Of a DNA stretch of 33,592 bases, positions 1 through 16,645 are shown piece after piece. A program made the translations under genes and the position numbers. Where the stretch lies: the NCBI GenBank assembly GCA_943704425.1, contig CALSCP010000031.1, positions 18,210-51,801 of the forward strand, given 5' to 3'. Within the stretch, counting starts at the first letter, position 1, and the number at the start of each line of letters is the position of its first letter. Under the pieces are notes generated by a model. The model was not told the DNA's origin and did no database searches. It saw only the letters and a program-made list of their open reading frames with translations. This stretch comes from Ministeria vibrans ATCC 50519. Lineage: Eukaryota; Opisthokonta; Filasterea.

Positions 1-714
1 ATAAGAAAGTTACGACGAAGATCCTGCGCGAGATAAGTAAGAAAGAACCCCATCCCGTCATCTCTGCTTCTTGTGCTTGTAGACATTGGCGTGTGGACGG
101 TGCGCCTGCATGCCAGCAACTTCCCCGACGACACTGCCTTGCACCAAGACCTTCTTGAAGCACCCAAGGTGGACACATCGTTCGCTCCCTATGCCTTTAT
201 TCATCTACAATGTTTGTCTCTCCTATTGTAGCACTTGAAAACCGATCACATTGAAGTGGAGATTCGCTTTCCTGCCATGTACCCTCGCGAACCGCCATTC
301 TTTCGGGTCGTTGCACCTCGCTTCGTTTGGCACACGGGCCACGTCTCATGGGGCGGAAGCATCTGTCTCGAGTCACTCGTGAACACAGGCACTGACCGTG
401 GCTACCAGCAGACCTTCACGGTCGCCGGTCTGCTTACCATGGTTGTTCACAACCTCACGCAGGATAACCCTCCAGCCAATGTTAGCCAAGGACGTCTCGA
501 CTTCAAACGTGATCGCTCCCCCGAGCGCACCTCATACGACCTCGAAGAGGCCAAAAAACACTTCCGTCGGATCGTGTCGCAACACGGCTGGAATGCACAC
601 GCGCCACAGGCGGTACCCTTGCCCACCTGCAAGTACGCTCCAAAGTGCTACCGAAAGAACCCGGACCACTGGAAGGAATTCTCTCATCCCGGTCAGCCTG
701 ATCCTCCCGCTTGA
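1..714 (+). CDS. UBE2Q-type ubiquitin-conjugating enzyme with C-terminal PBZ zinc finger (5' partial)
   Basis: The 5' end lies outside the window. I model exons 3..36 (frame starting at base 3), 83..168 and 232..714, with GT-AG introns 37-82 and 169-231. The product is an E2 of the UBE2Q class, which takes ubiquitin from E1 onto a cysteine. The E2 fold shows the RFPAMYPREPPFFRVV strand region and GGSICLESL (bases 352-378), whose Cys is the expected catalytic residue; UBE2Q has an equivalent GGALCMELL. The tail of the fold (YDLEEAKKHFRRIVSQHGW) also resembles UBE2Q. The last 30 residues, bases 628-696, form CKYAPKC then YRKNPDH then WKEFSHP. This gives C-x5-C-x6-H-x5-H with the aromatic and basic positions of a PBZ finger, a poly(ADP-ribose)-binding module. 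Human UBE2Q proteins end without such a finger as far as I recall. A canonical AATAAA follows 44 bases after the stop. E2 family confidence is high; the missing N-terminus cannot be judged. Confidence 0.88.
628..696 (+). other. PBZ-type C2H2 zinc finger coding segment
   Basis: In frame with the E2 domain, this segment reads C-K-Y-A-P-K-C-Y-R-K-N-P-D-H-W-K-E-F-S-H-P. The published PBZ pattern is C-x-[FY]-G-x2-C-x-[KR]-x4-H-x3-[FY]-x-H. Every ligand and spacing fits, and the only departure is Ala in place of the usual Gly after the first aromatic. PBZ fingers bind poly(ADP-ribose) in APLF and CHFR-type proteins. Binding here is inferred from the motif. Confidence 0.85.
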
Positions 715-758
715 AGTCCCGATCGGCGATCGCTATTCAGCCATATTCATAGTTTGTA

Positions 759-764
759 AATAAA
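759..764 (+). terminator. AATAAA polyadenylation signal of the E2 gene
   Basis: Canonical hexamer AATAAA 44 bases after the UBE2Q-like stop codon, followed by an abrupt shift to AT-rich spacer. Bases 765-929 hold only AT-rich sequence and a pyrimidine-rich stretch just before the helicase ATG, presumably the helicase promoter and 5' leader. Confidence 0.6.
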
Positions 765-929
765 GCCGCCCGACGTGAAAATAATATAATAGTATTAATT
801 ATTGTAATATAAAAAATTTAATATTATTATATTTTATGAGCCGTTATGTAATCCTCATAGTTGATTGAAATTGAGCTGATTTTTTTCAACTTCTTTCATT
901 TATTTATTTTTTCTTCCTTCCTCTTACAT

Positions 930-3900
930 ATGGGCCGAAGCCGCCGAGCTCTTGCACGCGAGGCTCACATGCCTAAGCCACCGCCGAAGACTGCACCGTC
1001 GGCGGCAGCCGCAGCGACCGCTAGTGCGGCTGGTCCCTCGAGACGGTCAACCCCAGCACAGGCATCAGCGTCGTCGTCGTCCTCGTCGATCCCTGCTGCC
1101 GCTGCGGCCGCCGCCAAGACCGCAACGGAACCGTCGTATTCGTTGTCGTCGTGGACCGGCAAGCTTCCGGCGACCCTGCTGCAGAATCTCTGTCAGAAGC
1201 ACAAGTGGCATTCTCCGTCGTACCAGACAAAGCCGACAAAGCATGCGACGGTGCGCGTCCACGTGAGTGTCGCACGCGACAATCGCAAAACCGGCAAGGT
1301 TGATCGTGTCGTGTACTGCGACGAGCGCGCCACGTACGACACGGCGCAGGAAGGCCGTCACTTTGCCGCAACGTATGCTCTCTACCAAATCAACAGTCAC
1401 ATGCCAATGCACCTCATGTTGCCGCCCCCGCATCGCGACTACTGGGTCCAACTTGACAAGAACGGTCCCAAGACCTCCCTTCATGTCCCCGGCGACCCTT
1501 TTGCTCCTGCGCCCCAACCAACATCCTCGTCCAAGTCGTCCACCTCCTCCTCCTCCTCCACCCCGACTACCGCTGCCGATTACCGCGAACGTGATCGTCG
1601 TCGTCAAGAGAAACTCCTCAAAAGTATGCCGTACGTGCGCATGAACGATGTCCATCGTGAACGTGTCGAGAGCGCCCTGCGTACCTCCTCCCAGGGCCTC
1701 CTTGCCGCCACTGCCCGTCACGCCTCGTCCACCGGAGTGTCGCGTCTCTTTGATGACACCGACACCGACTCCGACGCCCCATCGGCTACTGCCGTGGCTT
1801 CTCAGACAGCGGCCGCCACCGCTGCTGCGCGCAAACAGGTGTGGCAGACGGTGAGACGCGCCGTCGTCGACTTGGGCTTTGTGCGCGAGCACGTCGACAC
1901 CGCCGTCGCTTTTTACCGCGACACTCTCAAGGCGCAGGCAGACGATCTATTCTTCTCCCACGGCGACGATCCCGTCCAGTCCGTCCAGTCCAAAGTTCTC
2001 GACTGGCTCTGCCTCAATGTCCCCGAACCCGACTTGCCCACTCTCTTTCGTCCCAAAACTGTCAATGTTCTCGAGACTGGCTCGCGCGATGCTGTCCAAC
2101 TCGCCCGCCAGTTTATGGCCGACCGCCTTGCTCTCTGCGGCTTTCCGCGCAAAGCTTGCCTGATGTCACTGCAGCTGTGCCACGACGACGAAGAGACCGC
2201 TCTCAACATTCTCTGTCGTGCCCTTGCCTCCACCGCAGACTCCGCCTCCTCCGACCTCTCCAACGCACCCATTTCCAAACGCCGCACCAGTGACGGTGAT
2301 GCTGTCGAAGACAAAGACAACAATGTCGGCGAGTTTGGCAGTACAGACGCCGATCTTAAAGAAGAGCGTCGCGAGGAGCTTCTGGCGCTGAGTGATATCC
2401 TGGGCGAGCATCGACTGCAGCACCCCTCGCCCCACCAGGTGCGCGTCACCGTTCCGTCCGTCCGTCCGCCCCTCGCCCTCACCGCTCATTTTCCACTTGG
2501 CTCGCGCTATCCCCTTGAACCTCCCTCGCTCGTCGTCCACTTCCAAGACGCCGCCCTCGAACCTGCCGCTGACCATGCCAACGCCGCCAAGTCGCTGCAT
2601 GTCTCCGCCCATGCGCGGCTTTGTCTCATGCGTGCCCTCTACACGTTTGCCCGCGATCAACTCGCAGGCGAGCCCATGATCTACTCCCTAGTCGACTGGC
2701 TCGAAACGCACGGCCAGGCCATGCTCGATCGTCCGCCGCCTCTCCAGTCGCTTCATCTGCACCACATCCAGACGCTCTTGGCCGCTCAGCTCGATGGGTC
2801 CTCGACGACGATCACTACGACTTCCACGACGAGTTCTTCCACAGATGCGATTGATGCTTCCAGCAACAAACAGCGCTCATCCCACCATGGCAAACGTCCG
2901 TCTGGTACCGGCGACCGTGCCTCGGGTGCACAACTCTTGCGCGAGTTTCGCCAACAGCAGACGCAGACCAAGTATAAGGAGATGCAAAAGTCACGCGAAA
3001 AGCTGCCCGCGTCAAAACACAAGCAGATTGTCGTCGAGGCGGTGCGTGGGAATCGCGTGGTGGTCATCAGCGGCGAGACGGGCTGTGGCAAGACGACGCA
3101 GGTGCCGCAGTTTCTTCTGGACGACTATCTGGAGCGTGGCGAGGGACACAAGTGTCACATGGTGTGCACGCAGCCCCGCCGCATCTCAGCGACCGCCGTA
3201 GCCGCGCGTGTCGCCTCCGAGCGAGCAGAGCCCGTCGGTGGCATGGTTGGCTACAGCGTGCGCATGGAAACGCGCCGCAGTGCGCGCACTCGACTTCTTT
3301 TCTGCACCACGGGTGTCTTGTTGCGTCAAATGCAATCCGACCCACTCCTGCGCGGCGTCAGTCACGTGCTTGTCGACGAGGTGCACGAGCGCAATGTCGA
3401 CACAGACTTTCTGTTGGTGCTTTTGCGTCGTCTCCTTGAGCGCCGCCGCGACCTCACACTCGTCCTTATGTCCGCCACACTCGACGCTCAGCGTTTTTCC
3501 GACTACTTCAGCGGTGCGCCCGCACTGCACATTCCGGGTTTCACCTTCCCCGTCGAAACGGTTTTCCTCGACGAAATCATTCGACTCACGCGATACAGCC
3601 TGCGTGACATCATCGAACGACAGAACCGCAAGGCACGTGGCAAGGACAACACGCGCGGTGGACGCGGCGGCGGACGCGGCGGCGGACGACCGTTGCGTGG
3701 AGCAGCACCCTCCAAAGGAGCATCCTCAAGCGCCATGTTGGCCTACTATGATGATGGTCGTGATGACGCAGCTGTCGGCCGTGAAAATGTCGATGACGAC
3801 ACGGATGACGGCGACGGCGCGGGGCGTGCAATTGCCATTCCGGCCGACGGTGGAGCGTACGGACTGTCGGCGGTGACGGACGATGCGGAGTTGGCGCTCG

Positions 3901-5522
3901 ACTACGACCTCATCGCGGCGGTGGTCACGCACATTTGCAACACGACAACGTCCGACGATGCTGAAGGCGCCGTCGGTGCTATTCTCATTTTTCTGCCAGG
4001 CATGGCGGAGATCCGCCAATGCTGCAACGCGCTGCAGAATGCTGTGTCACGACGGTCCGAGCAGTTTCGCATTCTGCCGCTGCACTCGTCGCTCACGTCG
4101 CAAGAGCAAATGCGCATTTTTGAGCGACCACCGCGTGGCACGCGCAAGGTTGTTGTGAGCACTAACCTGGCCGAGACATCCATCACCATTGACGACGTCA
4201 CGCATGTGATTGACAGTGGACGCGTCAAGGAGACACAATACGATGCGGCACGCGGCATGAGCTGTCTGGTGGACACGTGGACAAGTCAGGCGAGCACACG
4301 CCAGCGACAGGGCCGTGCCGGTCGCGTGCGTGCCGGTGTATGCTTCAAGTTGTTCCGCCAGCGCCGCCATGATCGCCTCAGTGCCCACCAAACTCCCGAG
4401 CTGCTGCGCGTGCCGCTTGAACAGCTCTGTTTGCAAGTGCTGGGACTGGGCCACAGCAACGCCGGCACCTTTCTGGCAGAGGCGCTCGATGCCCCCGACA
4501 CTGCCAGTGTCTCCATTGCCATGGACAACCTGCGCAGCCTGGGCGCCGTCGACGCACACGGTGCCATCACTGTGCTCGGTCGCCACATTGTGCAGATTCC
4601 TGCTGACGTGCGCATAGCCAAACTGCTGTTGTTTGGCGCGCTACTGCGCTGCCTCGAACCCATCCTCACCATTGCCGGGTGCATCGCGTATCGGTCGCCC
4701 TTTGTCACGCCCTTTGACAAGCGCGAGGAGGCGGATACAGCGCGACGAGCATTTGCCACGGGCAAGTCCGACCTGTTGGGGTACGTGCGGGCTCACGATG
4801 CCTGGGCCGATGTTGTGCGTCGTGCGCAGACTCCGAGTGCGCGTCGTCGTGACGAACGTCGCTTTTGCGAAGAAAACTTCCTCTCGCTTAACACCCTCCA
4901 GCAGGTGTCGGAGCTGCGACGCCAATTCCGCGGCATTCTCATTGACATTGGCTTTGGGGCGCGCGAAGGCACCGCCGACGCAGCACGACTTAATGCCATG
5001 GGCCACAGCACCAAGATCATCAAGGGGGCTTTGTGTGCGGGGCTCTATCCCAATGTGTGTCGCGTCGAGCATCCCGAGACGACGTATGTTGCGGTGGAAG
5101 CCGGTGCGCTTGCCAAGGACGCCACCGCCCGCGAACTGCGTTTGTACGGCCGTGATCGTGAGCGTGTCTTTGTACATCCCAGCAGCATTAATTTCTCCGA
5201 ACACCACTTTGACGATCCGTTTGTTGCGTACCACGAAAAGGTCGAGACGAACAAGATTTATTTGCGCGACACGACCATGGTGGGCGCCTATCCACTTCTG
5301 CTCTTTGGCGGCTCGATCGTCGTGCGCCATGAACAGCAACAGATTTGCGTCGACAACTGGTTGTCCTTCCGCGCTCCCGGTCGCGTCGCTGTGCTCGTGT
5401 CCGAACTGCGACAACGCCTCGATGCCTTGCTTGCCGCCAAAATCACCGATGCCAGTTTTGATCTTGTAGGCGACCCTTGTATGGACGCCATTGCGCGTCT
5501 CGTTGAGTCCGATGGCCTGTAA
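930..5522 (+). CDS. DHX57: DHX57-like DExH-box RNA helicase (intronless)
   Basis: A single open frame of 1530 codons from the ATG at 930. An in-frame ATG at 969 (MPKPPPK) is an alternative start; the frame upstream of 930 has no ATG and looks like leader. Order of parts, in residues from 930: low-complexity Ala/Ser/Pro, a double-stranded-RNA-binding-like region about 70-190, a UBA domain about 393-428, an RWD domain about 477-593, then the helicase core with GETGCGKTT (motif I, 715), DEVH (motif II, 816), MSATL (motif III), TNLAETSITI (motif V) and QRQGRAGR (motif VI, 1125). HA2 and OB-fold regions follow, with YPLLLFGGS near the end. The UBA-RWD-DExH order is that of metazoan DHX57, an ATP-dependent RNA helicase of poorly known substrate. 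An insertion between motifs III and IV carries an RGG box (about 908-924). No intron is seen, unlike every neighbour. DHX29 is the closest alternative, but UBA plus RWD favours DHX57. Confidence 0.9.
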   Translation: MGRSRRALAREAHMPKPPPKTAPSAAAAATASAAGPSRRSTPAQASASSSSSSIPAAAAAAAKTATEPSYSLSSWTGKLPATLLQNLCQKHKWHSPSYQTKPTKHATVRVHVSVARDNRKTGKVDRVVYCDERATYDTAQEGRHFAATYALYQINSHMPMHLMLPPPHRDYWVQLDKNGPKTSLHVPGDPFAPAPQPTSSSKSSTSSSSSTPTTAADYRERDRRRQEKLLKSMPYVRMNDVHRERVESALRTSSQGLLAATARHASSTGVSRLFDDTDTDSDAPSATAVASQTAAATAAARKQVWQTVRRAVVDLGFVREHVDTAVAFYRDTLKAQADDLFFSHGDDPVQSVQSKVLDWLCLNVPEPDLPTLFRPKTVNVLETGSRDAVQLARQFMADRLALCGFPRKACLMSLQLCHDDEETALNILCRALASTADSASSDLSNAPISKRRTSDGDAVEDKDNNVGEFGSTDADLKEERREELLALSDILGEHRLQHPSPHQVRVTVPSVRPPLALTAHFPLGSRYPLEPPSLVVHFQDAALEPAADHANAAKSLHVSAHARLCLMRALYTFARDQLAGEPMIYSLVDWLETHGQAMLDRPPPLQSLHLHHIQTLLAAQLDGSSTTITTTSTTSSSTDAIDASSNKQRSSHHGKRPSGTGDRASGAQLLREFRQQQTQTKYKEMQKSREKLPASKHKQIVVEAVRGNRVVVISGETGCGKTTQVPQFLLDDYLERGEGHKCHMVCTQPRRISATAVAARVASERAEPVGGMVGYSVRMETRRSARTRLLFCTTGVLLRQMQSDPLLRGVSHVLVDEVHERNVDTDFLLVLLRRLLERRRDLTLVLMSATLDAQRFSDYFSGAPALHIPGFTFPVETVFLDEIIRLTRYSLRDIIERQNRKARGKDNTRGGRGGGRGGGRPLRGAAPSKGASSSAMLAYYDDGRDDAAVGRENVDDDTDDGDGAGRAIAIPADGGAYGLSAVTDDAELALDYDLIAAVVTHICNTTTSDDAEGAVGAILIFLPGMAEIRQCCNALQNAVSRRSEQFRILPLHSSLTSQEQMRIFERPPRGTRKVVVSTNLAETSITIDDVTHVIDSGRVKETQYDAARGMSCLVDTWTSQASTRQRQGRAGRVRAGVCFKLFRQRRHDRLSAHQTPELLRVPLEQLCLQVLGLGHSNAGTFLAEALDAPDTASVSIAMDNLRSLGAVDAHGAITVLGRHIVQIPADVRIAKLLLFGALLRCLEPILTIAGCIAYRSPFVTPFDKREEADTARRAFATGKSDLLGYVRAHDAWADVVRRAQTPSARRRDERRFCEENFLSLNTLQQVSELRRQFRGILIDIGFGAREGTADAARLNAMGHSTKIIKGALCAGLYPNVCRVEHPETTYVAVEAGALAKDATARELRLYGRDRERVFVHPSSINFSEHHFDDPFVAYHEKVETNKIYLRDTTMVGAYPLLLFGGSIVVRHEQQQICVDNWLSFRAPGRVAVLVSELRQRLDALLAAKITDASFDLVGDPCMDAIARLVESDGL

Positions 5523-5944
5523 TTCAACGTGTGTAAATTATTATTGTAGTAATGAATTTATTAGAAACCGGAGTATGAGAGTTTCCCAACTGACTTTTGA
5601 GTTTTTGGTTGATGGGGTGGGTGTGACTGCTTTTACTTAACACGTCTTATGGTCTTTATTTTTCAATCCTCTCTTGGGTCTTCACTGTCAGACGTGAGTC
5701 TGTCGTGACCATTGGTGTCAATACTCAATATCCATTGGTGTCATCCGTGTCAATGACTCAGTGGTGTGGTGACTGTATTTATAAACAATCTATTCATGGC
5801 CATCTGGATTGTACGATATAGTTAATGCAATTGTCAATTGAACTCACTGATTTGAAAAAAAATTAATAATAATACTAATTAATACTAATTTCATTTTTTT
5901 TCTCTCTCTCTCTTTCTTTCTTTCAAGGAATCCTACAACTTCTC
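5523..5944 (+). promoter_or_regulatory. Spacer between helicase and myosin, probable myosin promoter and leader
   Basis: 422 bases without a gene. It is AT-rich, with a 12-bp direct repeat CCATTGGTGTCA at 5709-5720 and 5732-5743. Each copy contains ATTGG, the reverse complement of a CCAAT box. A long pyrimidine tract at about 5891-5924 ends in AAG just before the myosin ATG. It could be the acceptor of a 5'UTR intron (AG at 5926-5927) or a pyrimidine-rich core promoter. No AATAAA is seen downstream of the helicase stop. Confidence 0.45.
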
Positions 5945-13698
<7,754 letters not shown>

Positions 13699-13824
13699 AA
13701 AAAAGCGAAAAAAAAGCGAGAGAGTGCGTAAGTACGCGAATGAGAGAGAGAGAACACGATAAAGAAACCCGAGGAATATATTTGCGTGTGTGTGCGTGTG
13801 TGTGAACGTTGATACAAGAAAAAC

Positions 13825-13830
13825 AATAAA
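13825..13830 (+). terminator. Myosin polyadenylation signal AATAAA
   Basis: Canonical hexamer 127 bases after the myosin stop codon, in an A-rich context. Confidence 0.6.
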
Positions 13831-13938
13831 CCCAAACGAAGTTTTCAACCAACAACAATAATAATAATAATACCAATAACAATAAATTAATAATAATAAT
13901 AATAATAATTATTATTATTATTATTATTATTGATATTA

Positions 13939-13944
13939 TTTATT
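13939..13944 (-). terminator. Candidate IFT46 polyadenylation signal
   Basis: TTTATT on the plus strand, so AATAAA on the minus strand, about 103 bases downstream of the IFT46 stop. In such AT-rich repeat sequence a chance hexamer is possible. Confidence 0.45.
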
Positions 13945-14046
13945 TGTATTATTGACTATTGACATAAATTGACGTCTTTTCAAAAAAATTACAATTTTTA
14001 TGTTTATGATTGTATTATTGTTAATTGTTACGTTACGTCATCAAGT

Positions 14047-15540
14047 TTACTCGTCCATTTGAGCGAGAGCGGGAGAATTTCCTCGGGAGGGACGGGAGCG
14101 GGAGCGGGTGGGAGGACGGGGGGAAAGCGGATTGGAAGGGGCATCAGATAGCGTGTCGCCTGTGGAGACGGTGAGGGAGAGCCAGGGAGGCCGGAGGGAG
14201 GAGAGGGCGGCGGGGGAGTAGACGGGTGGAGTGATGGGGCGCACCTGCAGACTGGTTTGCATGCGGTCCAGGAGCGACTGACGACGCGCGCGCTTGAAGT
14301 GCTGGCTGGACCGAAAGTGCATGAAGAGTGAAAAAAGCACATGGAGAGACTGAACGAGCGTTTCGGCGCGCACCGGAATGTCCACTAAAGCACAAGCAAT
14401 GGTGACGTACTCGACCAGCGGTACGTTCAGGTCGTGTGTCAGTAGAAAGGGCTGAGAAAGTAAAAAAAGGAATTGTGTCAAAGATTAAGTCGCGAGCAGG
14501 ATCATGATTGGAACAAGAATTATGATGAATATTGTATGGTGACGTACTTCACCGTGAAGGAGCATGTGCTCAACGTGTTCCGGCCAGGGCTGCATGAGCT
14601 GCTCGATGGACGGCATGGGCACGGTGTAGAGTACGTTGCGGCCGGCGGCGCTGTGGGTGTGCTGCACAGTGCTCACCCACTCGTCGATGTGCTCACCCAC
14701 TCGTCGATCGGTTGGCTGCACTGAGCGCACTCCATCTCTGGCGCTGCCTGAAACACCGGGTGACTTGCTCAGTGCACGCAAGCGCAAATCCAGGCTGGCC
14801 GAGTCCGACTGCTGCGCGCACGGCTCATCAATCACTGCCAGACCCAGTCTCCGACAGCAGTCAGTCGCAGCGTTTTCGCGAATGCGATCGGGTGGAGCCT
14901 CCGGCTAGATAAAATAGTTAAGAAGGACAATATTAAAAGAGAGTCTCATGAGTTGTACCTTGAGAAACGCATCAACATCGCCAATGGAAGGCATGAAATC
15001 AGGAACAAATGGCATGAGACGAGAGTCAAGTTCGAAGACAATGGGCGAGTAGGCGTCAATGAGCGGAAAGAGCGCCTGAATAGCGGGCGGGGCAACGAGA
15101 TCTTGGTAGTCGGTGGGCGAGTACATGCCGTCGGGGAGCAGCATACCATCGTCGCTGGAGCCCGTACCGCCGCTCACGTCGCTGGTCCAATCGCTGTTGG
15201 TCTGTTGTTCATGATACTGCTGTTCTTCATCCTGGTGGGGATGAAGGCGGAGACGACGCGAGCGTTGTCGTTTTAGAATAATTGGAGCATCGCTTGTGTC
15301 GCTCGCGTCACTGGACGAGAGCCTATCGCACATGTGTAGACTGTTGCTCAGCATGTCCGCTTTGCCATTGGTCAAATTGAGATGTGTCGAATGGGGCGAT
15401 CGCCTGAGCGAGCCCGGGGGGGTTGCTTCAAAGACACCTGCATTAGACGAGCCACGGCGTCCCAATCTCGAGCAACGCGTTGCCGGCGGCGGTGTCATTG
15501 TTTTCTTGTGCATCACAAAATCATCATGATCCTCATCGCG

Positions 15541-15601
<61 letters not shown>

Positions 15602-16290
15602 GCATCATCAAGCTCGTCGTCGTCGTTGTAGTCGATATTATCATGATTAATATTTTCAGCATGAGTACTTTTGTGGCCCAGCTGGTGAGTATTGAGAAGT
15701 GACGAGCGTGCATGCATATGTCGCGAAGAGGCGACTGGGGCAGCTCGCTCCATCTCGCTGGCCTCCGACGCCTCTGTTTGGGACAGGATCGTGTCGTGCC
15801 CACGAGAAGGCTCTTTGCTAGTTGACTGGAGTCGTCGACGGGGCGACGCACCAGCAGGGGTTGCGGGCCGTGAGGTTGGAAGCAACGCCTTCAAAATGCT
15901 CGATTCCAATTGGGCTGCAAGGTCTGCATCGTCGCCCTCACTGCAGCCGGCGGTATCTTCGCTGTCTGCCTCGTCTCCCTGCGACATGCCCGTCGTTAAA
16001 AGCGACGCAGCTGCCACGCGGGGATCGCCAAGAGCATCATTGAGTGCGCTGGAGACGACAGTGATTGATCTTGAGGGAAACAAAAGCTGCAAAGTGTCCA
16101 AGTCACCGTGACGCGCTCCCTGAAGCTTGCGCAGCCTTGCAAAGGCAATTTCCACGTCGGCACGTGCCTCGTCCACAAAGTGCGCGACGACGTCTTCGCC
16201 GAGTGCGTCGACCAGATCCTCTTTGGTTGGCAGTGTCAACGCCGCAGCCTGCCCTGTGCTGGCTGCCTCCCTTGCTCGTCGCCGCCTCAT
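14047..16290 (-). CDS. IFT46: Intraflagellar transport protein 46
   Basis: Three exons on the minus strand, 16290-14959, 14904-14548 and 14451-14047, with two phase-0 introns of 54 and 96 bases; 697 residues. IFT46 is a core subunit of the IFT-B complex that carries cargo, notably outer dynein arms, into cilia. The conserved domain, about residues 405-610, is easy to recognise: AIQALFPLIDAYSPI, ELDSRLMPFVPDFMPSIGDVDAF, then AVIDEPCAQQSD after intron 1, MPSIEQLMQPWP, and EYVTIACALVDIPV with VQSLHVLFSLF in exon 3. Chlamydomonas and human proteins are only about 300-350 residues. The extra length here is a disordered N-terminal 400 residues containing a run of 20 Asp (231-250) and a Pro/Ser-rich C-terminus. 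The start at 16290 opens with an Arg-rich stretch. Its presence implies that the organism builds a flagellum. Confidence 0.92.
15541..15600 (-). repeat. Coding (GAT)20 microsatellite giving a poly-Asp run in IFT46
   Basis: Twenty uninterrupted ATC units on the plus strand read as GAT codons in IFT46, coding for Asp 231-250, flanked by further Asp-rich sequence. Pure codon use shows recent slippage expansion and not selected acidic composition alone. Confidence 0.95.
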
Positions 16291-16645
16291 CGCCGCCGCG
16301 GGAGTGTCGTTTGACGGTTTGAGTCACGCTTTTGACTCTATACTGATATTGTATGATCACAGAGGGGAAGAGAATCAATTATATTAATACATGCTCGAAT
16401 TTGTAATTAATTTTGTTATTTCGTCTGCGCATGACTTCTTCTCGCTAAGCCAGCGAGCCAGACCCGAGCCTTGATCAAATATAATTGCTTGGAGTGAGTG
16501 ATCACACATCGTTCAGGAACGCAATTCTAAAATTGGGGCGACTCTTGAAAGTAGATCAGGATCAGGTTTAGTGACTTGCAAGTTTTAACTCTGTTTAAGT
16601 TCGCACTTCACTTTTCTTTTTTTTACTCTTCTTCTATTCTCTCGT
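16291..16645. promoter_or_regulatory. Divergent promoter between IFT46 and PPP1R11
   Basis: 355 bases separating two divergent start codons. It contains the inverted repeat GAGTCA-N6-TGACTC (16321-16338) 31 bases upstream of the IFT46 ATG; the arms resemble AP-1/GCN4-type TGACTC sites. It also holds a small hairpin CTCGCT-N5-AGCGAG (16441-16457). Just before the PPP1R11 ATG is a T/C-rich tract. I looked for an RFX X-box, common at ciliary genes in animals, and saw no convincing match. Confidence 0.4.

Larger units (their letters stand above)
13699..14046. repeat. 3' spacer between convergent myosin and IFT46, with (AAT)n/(ATT)n repeat
   Basis: 348 bases without a gene. A GA-rich and GTGT-rich myosin 3'UTR leads to AATAAA at 13825-13830. 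From about 13853 to 13931 an AAT tract switches to an ATT tract, making a self-complementary repeat. After it, AATAAA on the minus strand (13939-13944) is the probable IFT46 polyadenylation signal. Confidence 0.7.

Noticed and set aside
1065-1892. 275-codon open frame on the minus strand
   Set aside because: Antisense to the low-complexity N-terminus of the helicase; the open frame results from biased GC-rich codons, and the product is Arg/Gly/Val filler without a recognisable domain.
2621-5469. Several open frames of 70-280 codons overlapping the helicase in other frames
   Set aside because: All lie within the clearly conserved helicase coding sequence and show no family resemblance; they are shadows of third-position bias.
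15382-15702. Plus-strand frame with a run of about 20 Ile
   Set aside because: It is the complement of the IFT46 GAT repeat; the flanks lack domain similarity, whereas the minus strand encodes IFT46.
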